From contig JACGCM010002893.1 of assembly GCA_014058105.1 (NCBI GenBank), positions 62,001 to 126,000 on the forward strand: a DNA stretch of 64,000 nucleotides, read 5' to 3'. This stretch comes from Kingdonia uniflora (Eukaryota; Streptophyta; Magnoliopsida; Ranunculales; Circaeasteraceae). Within the stretch, counting starts at the first letter, position 1. Every line of letters begins with the position of its first letter. The position numbers and the translations under genes were made by a program. A model generated the notes under the pieces. That model did not search any database. It was not told the DNA's origin and saw only the letters and a list, made by a program, of their open reading frames with translations. This document shows, piece by piece, positions 56,501 to 64,000 of the stretch.

Positions 56501-58612
56501 CTTGTCACTTGTTTTTGTGATTTATTTGACGCCTTCCAGATAAAGTGAGAATAATATTTCATTAGGAAAAAAATGGGACAAAAATGAGAGAAGCCCGTGT
56601 TACTGAATGCAATTTAGGTGGGTTTTGGGTGAGTTTTGGAAGTTTTCTCAGAAGGATTGAAGGGAGTTTATAGATCACATCCAAGATTTTGTTAGTCCAT
56701 CTTTCTAAAAGCAAGATTGGACTGTACATGATTCTTACCGTAAGATTATGAGGAGACTTTATCACCATGTTCCTCTTACTCCTTTTGTTTTGTAATATAG
56801 CTGATTGGGGTCTGCCTTAACCCCAGTACATATATTGTTTGTTTTATTAGTTGTACAGGCAGGGTCTGCCTTAGCATTCAAATAAAAATAAAAAATCCTC
56901 TTACCTTATTAGTTGTACAGGCAGTGCATATATTGTTCGTTTTATTGAGGCTGCCCTAGACATTGTAAACGCGTTAAAAGATATATTCGGTCATTCACAC
57001 ATTTAAGCATAAATGCAGTTACTAACTATCGACTTGAGAAAGGCTCTTTGGGCATGATTGCGTAAAGAGATTTTCCCTTTCTTTTACACCTATACTTGTT
57101 GATAGTTAAGCTAAAATGTTAAATTCTCATTGGGTAACGGGGAGAAGGTGGATTGTTACTAGTTTTTTGTTGACTCATTTCTTAGTTCGGGTGAAAGGCT
57201 AGAGCTGGCAATATGGTCCATTTTGGATGTTGGTTCGTAGATAGTTGAGGGCATCTCAAAAGAGCTTAATTTAATAGAATGATTCCGAGTCCAGGCCTCA
57301 ATAGTGATTTTTTTGGAGAGAGCCTGAAATTAAAGCTCCCACTGGGTAATGTGTCATCCACCAGGAGAAATTCTGATTTAACTGGTATTTGCGTCTAGTT
57401 TGCGGGGCATTGCATGTGATTATGACCCTGGATCACCCTGGTCAGTAAGAAAATGATGATTGTTTGGAAACCACTTGTTTGCAGATTGCCGAGGAGAATA
57501 CTTTTCCTTGGAAGGATTCTTCACAGTTGATGGAGAACAAAAAATAATTGCCAGGAGTGAGGTTTATTGAAATCATCTTGTGTTGTTAGCGTCTGCACCT
57601 GCACACCTAGGCACAGAGGTCATCCCTAGGCATATCTTTGACTTCATAGAAATAGCCAAACTGAGGACATTTAATTAATTCCTAAGTTAATAAGTAATTA
57701 ATTATCAGGCAGTGCTTGTAAAGCTATAACCCTCTAAAAAAGACCTCTAGCATCATGAATCACTGACTTGCTGAATTTGCAATAAATAATTTATGTTTTG
57801 GGGGGAAGATTCATTTGATTTGCTATTACACAATAATTTCAATATTATATATATATGGACAAATGCTAAGTAGCAATTGCTTTTTATTGTCGATTTTATT
57901 TTGTTTTTTCCTTCTCTCTTTGCCACATAAATGTTCCTTTAAATTATGGTTGTGTATAATTGTGCCAGGGTTTGCCTCTGAGTCACTTGCTCCAAGAGCC
58001 GACACTGGGTTATTTCCTGACACCCCTCCAACCATGGCAGCCCGGAAGAATCCGACCTCTAAGATTGTGTATGATGAGCACAACCACGAACGTTTTTCTC
58101 CGGGAGATCCTAGCAAGCGTGCATTTTCGTACTTCGTCTTGACAGGTGGAAGGTTTGTTTATGCGTCCCTTCTCCGTCTTCTAGTCCTGAAGTTAGTGCT
58201 AAGCATGTCTGCCAGCAAGGATGTTCTTGCCATGGCCTCCCTTGAGGTTGACCTCTCCAGTATTGAGCCAGGGTCCACGGTGACCGTTAAGTGGCGTGGG
58301 AAACCCGTTTTCATCAGACGTCGAACTGAAGATGACATCAACCTTGCCAATAGTGTTGATCTAGGTTCGCTCCGTGACCCACAGGAGGATGCTGAAAGGG
58401 TTAAGGATCCCGAATGGCTAATTGTTGTTGGAGTTTGCACTCATCTGGGCTGCATCCCTCTCCCAAATGCAGGGGACTTTGGTGGGTGGTTTTGCCCGTG
58501 CCACGGTTCTCACTATGACATTTCTGGTAGGATCCGCAAGGGCCCTGCACCGTACAATCTGGAGGTACCTACATACAGCTTCTTAGAAGAAAACAAGTTG
58601 TTGATTGGTTGA
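41597..58612 (+). CDS. Mitochondrial cytochrome bc1 complex Rieske iron-sulfur subunit (two coding exons)
   Basis: Complex III subunit that carries electrons from ubiquinol to cytochrome c1 in the mitochondrial inner membrane. Exon 1 is 41597-41786 and exon 2 57969-58612 (stop TGA); AAAG|GTTAGG and GCCAG|GG join in frame (Lys-Gly-Phe-Ala-Ser). The product is 277 residues, normal for plants. Residues 1-64 are a basic presequence ([16 protein letters not shown]). A hinge and transmembrane helix follow ([20 protein letters not shown], about 115-135). The Rieske domain has Cys220, His222, Cys239 and His242 as 2Fe-2S ligands and Cys225/Cys241 for the disulfide. No stop or missing motif, so it looks functional. 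The intron is about 16.2 kb because of insertions. Neighbour Sec14-like gene converges. Confidence 0.95.
42549..42920 (+). repeat. 5' LTR of a non-autonomous LTR element in the Rieske intron
   Basis: Begins TGTGAATCGTCCTTTCATGG. Its first half recurs at 45505-45690 and its second half at 56226-56410. It is followed by a primer-site-like TGGCATCAGAGCC at 42926-42938. Exact ends are uncertain by some ten bases. Confidence 0.7.
42917..43597 (+). pseudogene. Unknown internal ORF of the non-autonomous element
   Basis: A 125-codon frame (42917-43294) includes [20 protein letters not shown] and a basic [20 protein letters not shown] end. A second frame, 43352-43597, follows after a stop or shift. 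No protein family recognised; a degenerate gag is possible but unproven. Confidence 0.35.
42926..42938 (+). other. Primer-binding-site-like sequence (Copia type)
   Basis: TGGCATCAGAGCC right after the left LTR. Initiator-Met tRNA primer sites read TGGTATCAGAGC, so one base differs. Confidence 0.7.
43995..44087. repeat. Short tandem duplication inside the hAT-like element
   Basis: 'gatgcaaggtaacaaactaa...caaaacacaaaac' (about 37 bp) occurs at about 43996-44032 and 44052-44088. Confidence 0.85.
44053..44634 (+). pseudogene. Captured LINE ORF2 fragment (zf-RVT region)
   Basis: 193-codon frame. [20 protein letters not shown], then [15 protein letters not shown], recall the region just before the LINE zf-RVT domain. 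[17 protein letters not shown] resembles its C-terminal Cys/Trp motif. The middle is scrambled. The source is not the LINE of this window, as the sequence differs. Unlikely to be a functional protein. Confidence 0.6.
44980..45504. other. Rest of the LTR element's internal region
   Basis: Begins right after the hAT TSD and runs to the right LTR. No recognisable coding sequence. Confidence 0.4.
45505..45690 (+). repeat. Right LTR, first half
   Basis: Aligns with 42549-42735, up to 'attagggtttctac', where organelle-like DNA starts. Confidence 0.75.
46825..46968. repeat. Tandem duplication of about 70 bp in the organelle-like block
   Basis: 'tagcgtagcaac...ccctcatttctt' through 'gacgccgagaagccaaagcaaa' occurs twice in a row with minor changes. 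Confidence 0.85.
47710..47865. repeat. Three tandem units with 'gcgttgag...ttgatttggcttt'
   Basis: The words 'tgtctgtccgaagag', 'cctgcgttgagc' and 'gatttggctttc' recur three times at about 47728, 47775 and 47830, the third with a changed first half. Confidence 0.8.
50092..50195. repeat. Three tandem units with GCATCTCCTTTTGCAT
   Basis: 'catgtcgatgggga...cagagcatctccttttgcatc' repeats at about 50088, 50122 and 50165, the third unit partial. Confidence 0.85.
51383..51430. repeat. 25-bp direct tandem repeat
   Basis: 'actgcttggtgctagcttcttctct' is present twice in succession. Confidence 0.9.
53015..53820 (+). pseudogene. Plastid 23S rRNA, 3' part (decayed, with insertions)
   Basis: Matches the last third of plastid 23S rRNA: CCCAAAAGGTAACGGAG, CAACGGATAAAAGCAACTCT (domain V), GAGTTCACATCGACGGGAA, CACCTGGGGCTATAGTATGT, GAGAGGACCTTTCCCTAGTA (sarcin-ricin loop area) and CTGCTGAAAGCATCTAAGTA. 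It is interrupted by GTACGCAAGT at 53106, a GTAGTT-tract ending in GTTTAGG near 53620-53645, a doubled 'gttagaacgtcgcgagttggtcc' (53420-53520), and a doubled 'gaggacctttccctagta' (53540-53600). Non-functional copy. Plastid, not mitochondrial, since 4.5S and 5S follow in plastid order. Confidence 0.88.
53937..54050 (+). pseudogene. Plastid 4.5S rRNA copy (altered)
   Basis: Starts GAAGGTCACGGCGAGATGAG. After CATTACG the expected few bases are replaced by TAGTTTAGGGGCGGAAAA, then AAGTGGAAGTGCAGTAATGT and GCAGCTGAGGCATCCTAA, ending at GACTTGAACC. The 4.5S-5S spacer follows (CATGACCCGATCAATTAGAT). Confidence 0.88.
54268..54390 (+). pseudogene. Plastid 5S rRNA copy
   Basis: TCTGGTGTCCTAGGCGTAGA, GGAACCACACCAATCCATCC and TGGTGGTTAAACTCTACTGC are nearly identical to plastid 5S rRNA. 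The 3' end is altered from GTAGGGG onward (GCGGAAAAGGGGAATAGCTC). It marks the last clear plastid sequence in the block. Confidence 0.9.
54481..54760. other. Right junction zone with LTR-like filler and a 39-bp tandem duplication
   Basis: TAGATTATTCCTAATTAGGG repeats the LTR text at 45666-45685. A second shorter echo (TTTTTAGATTATTCCC) follows at about 54541. At 54645-54722 'aaaaaaaaggagaaaaacac...ggacaattggaaca' occurs twice. It looks like patchwork made when the breaks were joined. Confidence 0.7.
54761..55412. other. Likely 3' flank of the captured gene fragment
   Basis: No gene recognised. A short minus-strand open piece near 54880-54960 follows an AACAG acceptor-like site ([20 protein letters not shown]) but has no support. 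Confidence 0.35.
55413..56194 (-). pseudogene. Two 3'-terminal exons of an unidentified gene (captured fragment)
   Basis: Exon 56194-56102 (acceptor ATACAG|GTG, donor GGG|GTAAGC) encodes [20 protein letters not shown] then [11 protein letters not shown]. Exon 55532-55413 (acceptor GTGCAG|GAC) continues [39 protein letters not shown] and stops with TAA. Splice sites and phase agree and no stop interrupts the 70 residues, so this is real coding DNA from some gene. I do not recognise the family. Upstream exons are absent: the right LTR second half begins at 56226. It lies antisense inside the Rieske intron. Confidence 0.65.
56226..56410 (+). repeat. Right LTR, second half
   Basis: Aligns with 42760-42915: 'ctattttatttg', 'ttagtttgtgttttagagttt', 'ttaggtctaaatta' and 'ccgcgtt'. 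Separated from its first half (45505-45690) by about 10.5 kb. Confidence 0.75.
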
Positions 58613-59507
58613 CGAGAAGGTTCATTTAGTTTTGTTGTTAATCAAAGTGTACAACGGCTCTACGGATCTTCTTGCTTATCTATGCTCATGTGTCCAGGAT
58701 CTCATATATATTTAGTTTCTTCTGGCTCTATTGGCTTTGGAGCTATTAATAAGGAGCTTATGTATTGTGCTTGAAACATCTTTTTTCCTTTTTGTATACT
58801 TTGTTCGGAATATTTGAGAGTCCATGCTTTGATGTTGATGACGATGATAAATTAATGGAATTGCAGTATTAGAGATTATACTTGTGAAATGATAATTGGG
58901 CTCATTGCATTTTTAGGTTTTTTAGTCGATTACGTTACAGTAGAATTTTCTTCAGTATTTCAAGGACCTAATCCTTATGGAGTCATACCCTGATTAGCAG
59001 TGTAAGTGTGTCCATTTCATACAGGTTTTACCCAAAGGATGAAAATATCACAGTAAAATGTATATCACCCCACCATGAACTGTTCATTTCTTAATTTTGA
59101 ATTAGGACAACTTCCATTAATTTTTCCTTGTATACAGTATTGTGATGTCTTCATTACATGCTTTTTTTCCGAAGTATCTCCATCACATACAATTTTGCAA
59201 TAAATGAAACTATAGATGTAGAGGTCTTAACAAATGCACACAATATATATAGTTCGTCATAGCTTGCAAGAGTCAGTCATGTTTTTTTTATGAGTACAGA
59301 AGAAATTCCAAGATAGGCATTTGTTTGAGTTAAAAGAAAGATATCTTTCCATTTCTTTCGTTAAAGATTAATGACGAGGCACATTTTAATTGAAACTGGG
59401 ACAAGGTTAATTTAACATTCATACATATACGCTGACAATATTGGAAATCATTCTGGAGAGCAAGAGTTTCAAACAGACGCCATTTGATTCTATTCTGCCA
59501 TATTTTC
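58613..59507. other. Intergenic region between convergent genes
   Basis: Holds the 3' untranslated sequences of the Rieske gene (+) and the Sec14-like gene (-). No other coding signal seen. Confidence 0.7.
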
Positions 59508-62274
59508 CTACAAAGTGCTGATTGATTCATGCAATTTGCTATCTTGGATGGTGACTAGTGGTTGTTTCCCACCGTAAATATCTGGAATTTGGCTCTCATC
59601 AATGTATTGGAGCAGTGTTGATTTCAGGACTTTAGTGTCCACAAACACAACCTGAAATTTTCATCAATTATAATAAGTTTTAGCAAAAAAAAATGTAAAA
59701 CAGGCAAAACAAGTGCTATACCTTTTTCTTGGTGTTTTCATCGATAAATGGGTATATCATCTTCCAGGCTGTCATAAATACGTATGGAACATGGAGTATG
59801 AACAACTTGCCAAGCCTTTCTGGATACCAATCCTGAAAATACCAACAGTTCTGGGTTTCAGTTTTCGACTTTCAATGCCAAGATTACTAAAATTTCCAAA
59901 TTTTTATTTCAAGTGGTGCTTACTTCAGTAACAACGGGGGTGAATGGCGAGGGAGAATAACATGGAATAAATAAAATGGAAGCTAGAATTTGAAAATGGC
60001 AGCTCCACCACTTAGAAGCATAGACGTAGAGTCCAAGATCTTTATTATTGATAACGCCCTTATCTATCCTAGATTGGTAAAAGGATTCTTTTAGAATTAA
60101 GATGAATTATGGGACAATGCTTTCTTTTACTAAGGCGACTGCACAACTACCCCATCCAGCTCCAGTTAGTCTTGCCCCAAGAGCTCCATTGTCCCTGCAG
60201 ATTTTTACTAGTTGTTCTAACTCCGCGCAACTACAATCGTAAAAAGCACTGCAGCTGTAATGGCTTTCGTTCAGGAGATCCCCAAGCTTCTTTAGCATCT
60301 CCTCATCACTTAGATTTGATGATACAGTGTCCTTTAAAGCATGATCACACTTAGCTTCCAAGTATACATGAGAAGCACGCTCATTGAAGACTGATAGCAG
60401 ATTTTCCTTTGTGATTTTCCCAATATCTTCTGCTGTATATGACTCCTCATTGAGAAACACCTTAACAGTAAGGATAGGATCAGAAGACGCATGACTAGTA
60501 CTGACAAAGATATGCACAACTCCTCCACATCAGACAAAGTTTTCTATTGTGCAATTGCCTCCTGCGGTTTATTCCAAGCTTTTATGGCAAGCACAATAGC
60601 TGCTAGAGGGGAATTTTACAATCCGCTTATTGTATTTGTTACAGCCATTACTGCTTTCTCCGATTCTGCCATTATATCAACTGTTGAAGAACAAACAAAT
60701 GCAGCTGAGCTTGATAATCCAGATCCTGTTGGAACTGTTTCATCAACTAGAACATCTAGGCCAACTGGTACACCAATATTTATTTCTTTTGATTTAACAA
60801 ACTTGTGGTATCTATATCCTTTGTACCCGGCAAACACGAAGTAATGACCCCATTTTTATTCTTCAAATCAATATCCTGATGAGGGTCCGCAGGATAAGTA
60901 CACATGCTATACTTCTGACCATTAACATTAGCAATTCTAAGAAGCTTAGGAGACTCCGCGACATCATGTTTCCTAATCGCAACAATGGTATCTTGTCTTA
61001 TAGCCATTGGCAACACTGAATACCCCTCATAATCAATATGCTCCCCAATCAAATTCACTCTACCCAGTGATCTCACATAGAGCTCAGGTTGGTGCCCAAA
61101 GACCTCGAGAAACTTCGATTTGATGTTATCGAAACGAAGCTTATCAGCTTCTTCGTGCTGCGATCCGTTGCCGTAGAATGGTTCGAGGGAGGTGAACACT
61201 GGTAATGGCAAATCTTCGCATTTTGCCATCATGTACGAAGAAGAAGAGACAAGAGAGGGTGTTGGAAGATTACTGTCAATGGAAAGTTGTAGATAAATTT
61301 TATTCATCTCATATAGAGGCATTTATTGGAAATAAACTTGCAATTCAAGTCAGACTAGGATTTGTAGCTCAAGTCATATATCATGTAATCACAATAATAT
61401 AATGATTTTAGAACTTGTGATTATACAAATCACAGTTTAAGTTTATAGGTTCAATGTCTACGTATCATAACATTAAGCTTTAAACGGTACCTGCATTATA
61501 GCTAGACATCCTATGTATCCACGGATATCGCAGTTTTTATAACCCCATCCTTCAAGATCCAAGATGCTGACAAACTTCTCATTTGGTCTTGACATACTGC
61601 AAATATCTCCCAGATTTATCAACTTTTGAAAGAAACGGCAAAGATGGCCGTCATATACAGTAGTAGAGAAATATTTACCTGGCACATATTTTGTCTAGAG
61701 AATAGACCATTAGACCTGTAATACAAGAAATCGACAAGTTAACCTCCATCTAGCATAGTAGTATCTATCTGTTTATATATAAGAAGAACATACGCCTAAG
61801 ATCCTCAATTCCCTCTGTGCCTTTGGCAGGGACATGTCTGCCACCAAGGACAACCGATATAGGTCGCCTTGTCTTATCCCATCCTGATAGAAACACCTTG
61901 TTCTGCCCAAGTTCAGATGGTATTTCTGATTCGGAAATTGAGCCATTGGGGACAAATCTTGCTCTCCATTCAAGGTACTTAAGAAAATGGGTAGAAGCTT
62001 TCTCAATGTCTAGCTTACGGGAACGCAAAAACCTCATTATCAGAAGGTCATCGACATCCTGCATGAATGGCTACATCTAGAATTACTTGCTTATTACAGT
62101 AGAGGATATTCAACTGAGAGTCAAAGGTCCGAAAAATAAGAAAAATAAAAAGAGTACCTTTGCAGAAGGATTTTGTTTCTCCACATTAGCTCTCATAAGA
62201 CGAACATTAGTCTGCTCCGTCTCATTGTTACCTTGTGCACCGTTTGCAGCTACTTCATCTCTAAGCGGATTCAT
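59508..62274 (-). CDS. Sec14-like / CRAL-TRIO domain lipid-transfer protein (six exons)
   Basis: Predicted phosphoinositide/lipid-transfer protein of 259 residues. Exons: 62274-62158, 62058-61794, 61715-61679, 61596-61491, 59832-59722 and 59651-59508 (stop TAG). All borders are GT-AG and the phases agree. The N-terminal helical part has [20 protein letters not shown]. The CRAL-TRIO domain runs from about residue 85 with [71 protein letters not shown] and [20 protein letters not shown]. It resembles plant short Sec14-like proteins ('random slug protein 5-like'). A TTTCAG acceptor just before the ATG hints at a 5' UTR intron. Intron 4 (1.66 kb) contains a galactokinase retrocopy. Looks functional. 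Confidence 0.9.
59983..61232 (-). pseudogene. Galactokinase (GAL1/GALK-type) processed pseudogene
   Basis: Intron-less copy of plant galactokinase, the first enzyme of galactose use (galactose to galactose-1-phosphate). It starts [18 protein letters not shown] at 61232. It keeps the sugar/nucleotide motif [11 protein letters not shown] (61064-61032), the [14 protein letters not shown] loop (60732-60700) and [17 protein letters not shown] (60178-60128), and ends near GGAAIFKF at 59983. Defects: a frameshift near 60835, loss of about 70 residues at about 60665 including the GGMDQ catalytic segment, stops near 60610 and 60550, a frameshift near 60500, and a stop in place of Gln at about 60107. 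No poly-A tail or TSD seen. Same strand as the host Sec14-like gene, inside its intron 4. Confidence 0.9.
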
Positions 62275-64000
62275 TTTCTGTGCAAACTGAAATTTCAATC
62301 ATCAAAAGCAGTTTTGATAATATTCGAAGTTCAAACAATGAAAGGACAACTTATATACAAACTTGAAACTACGTACACGTATACGGCAGGGGGCATTACT
62401 GCCCTCGTTTTGACGACACCACTTTTTGGAGGAACGATTTAATTTGGATTTGACCTTTTTTCCTTTGTGGGGGTTCATCTGATCGTAATGGCGGTGGCTT
62501 TGGCTGATGGAACATTGTCCTCCCTTTGATTTTTTTTTCTTGCTTACAGAAGCTGTCCAAGTTGTTGGAAGATTTTTTGCCATTTATAGAAATTACGAAG
62601 GTTTGGTAATTTTATTTATTTATCTATATGATGTTACTGATATTTTCTTAACAATCATATGTTTTACTTTTATAACTGGGCATCATGAAACAAAATTTGT
62701 GTAGAAAACGCATCAACAAATAGAGAAGGCCGTGTGTAACTGCGTAAGAAGCACGGAAAGCTACTGACACATGTATACTATGAATCTCTTTTAATGAGAA
62801 AGACTATCTACAACCTACTAGTATAATGACAGATGAACTTATACAGCTTGGACATGTATAGTCTACTTGTGTTGTGATCCTAGTTTAAGAAGAACCTAAA
62901 CCTACTTCGAAAAAAGGAGTCATAAAACTGAAAGTTTCAAGAGCAATGGATTCAGTCATTTTTCCCGTCTTTCTCAAAGATAGGAAGGGACTCTGAAATT
63001 ACGAGGGAACGTACCTTGGCTTGTTAATCAATCCTGAACCACAAATCAAAACCACTTGCTCCAAAAGTTGAACAGAAATAGTAATGAAGGTAGATATATA
63101 TAAAGATAAGAGGAAACTTAACAATATCATGACTTGTTCATGCACAAACTGTTGGGCAGCCAAACACATGATAAAAGAATGGTAAACCATCTTCACCGAC
63201 ATTCGATATGCCAGACGAAATTGTAAATGGATATACTGATTACAGACGTTTATGTGAAGGAAGAAAAATTAAAACTGACAGATGGATTTTGTTCACTCAC
63301 AATTGTAAAATGTACTTTTGTATGGAGAACAAGGATTTAGTTTTATTTTTGGTAGTTCATGTTTCCAAGCAGACAAAATGGTTTGGCATTTTCACGTTTC
63401 CCGGTCTGCCGCTTCGCTAAGAAAATAGGCACGCAACCAAAATTTATCTGGTCCTAGCTTTTTCCTGCCCACCCCTACTATAAAGTACCACTTTCGGCCA
63501 TTTTTCCTCACTGTAGTTTCAAATATTTTACGGCCGAAAATGTCAGCGGCGGGCAGTATGGATGACAAAATTTTGGCACTGGTTTGGCAGCATTTGTTTT
63601 ACGGGGTATTAGCTGAAGGGAAAGGACAGTTTTATGCTCTTGTACAAAACGGAGAATGATTTGGCTCGATTGTGCTTTCCCAAAACTGCCAAATTATAGA
63701 GCGCATTTGGGGATAATAATTTAAAAAAAAAAAACAAAAAACATGGAAACTTTGAGTGAAGCTTTACGAGATGGACTTCTCATCAAACGAAAACTGTAAT
63801 CCACCATTCTGATTTCTACATTTGAAATAAGAGTCATTGTTTCTTGAAGCAAAACCCATTCATTTTTATCTAAGGAAACTCTCTCACACCCACCCTACCA
63901 ACCATTTTTTGATAAATAAAACTTCCCCAGATTTGTTTTAGACGAATCTGAGGATACCCATCTTCGATTTTAGGAAAAAAATGAAGAATTTGGTGTGGGG
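62275..64000. other. Upstream region of the Sec14-like gene
   Basis: AT-rich with no convincing gene. Contains the probable 5' UTR/intron of the Sec14-like gene near 62280-62580. Short open frames (62302-62583, 63208-63420) have no domain or splice support. Confidence 0.5.

Larger units (their letters stand above)
41787..57968 (+). other. Intron 1 of the Rieske gene (16.2 kb, insertion-laden)
   Basis: GT at 41787, AG at 57967-57968. Likely native parts are 41787-42548 and about 56411-57968. The rest is a non-autonomous LTR element, a hAT-like element, organelle-like DNA and a captured gene fragment. Within the native 3' part, 'attagttgtacaggcag' occurs twice (about 56845 and 56910). Confidence 0.85.

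Noticed and set aside
57815..57968. Start of the Rieske protein at an ATG upstream of exon 2
   Set aside because: That stretch is intron: it is hydrophobic noise ending at a GCCAG acceptor, while the 41597 exon supplies a proper presequence in phase.
62302..62583. 93-codon basic ORF next to the Sec14-like start
   Set aside because: It overlaps the likely 5' UTR/promoter and a TTTCAG acceptor; low-complexity lysine/serine composition only.
63208..63420. 70-codon ORF upstream of the Sec14-like gene
   Set aside because: No recognisable family, splice partner or repeat elsewhere; expected by chance in this length.

Overview
The window is nuclear DNA from a flowering plant, probably a dicot. Evidence is GT-AG introns, a mitochondrial-type Rieske gene with an N-terminal targeting presequence, Sec14-like and FAR1-like genes, and dense nested retrotransposons. 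The two genes that look intact are at the right-hand end, facing each other: a two-exon Rieske iron-sulfur protein gene (+ strand, 41597-58612) and a six-exon Sec14/CRAL-TRIO gene (- strand, 62274-59508).

1-39 kb: three degraded copies of one Ty3/gypsy family that resembles the Tat/Retand lineage. It has a second RNase H domain, a tandem-repeat array just past integrase, and a block of antisense ORFs before the 3' LTR. Copy A (1-7142, minus) is cut by the window edge. Copy B (9055-21511, minus) and copy C (26576-38861, plus) are complete with LTRs and target-site duplications (TSDs). A 5'-truncated LINE lies at 21735-25743 with a 15-bp TSD. Removing B, the LINE and C brings together pieces of a single FAR1/FHY3-like (MULE-type transposase) pseudogene running from 7143 to about 39369, in frame across B's target site.

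40.4-41.2 kb: a solo LTR with near-perfect TSD, ending about 370 bp before the Rieske start codon.

41.6-58.6 kb: the Rieske gene has one intron of about 16.2 kb. It holds a non-autonomous LTR element with a Copia-type primer site, a 1.17-kb hAT-like element with a perfect 8-bp TSD and a captured LINE fragment, a block of about 8.8 kb that looks organellar, and a two-exon fragment of an unidentified gene on the minus strand. The organelle-like block ends in plastid 23S-4.5S-5S rRNA sequence. It is peppered with a 10-bp motif, GTACGCAAGT (11 exact copies), and with TAGTTTAG-type motifs; both also occur as insertions inside the conserved rRNA sequence. This is the oddest feature of the window.

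58.6-64 kb: the Sec14-like gene carries a decayed intron-less galactokinase copy in its fourth intron. The last 1.7 kb is apparently non-coding upstream DNA.

All identifications come from reading the sequence and recalling family motifs; no search was run.
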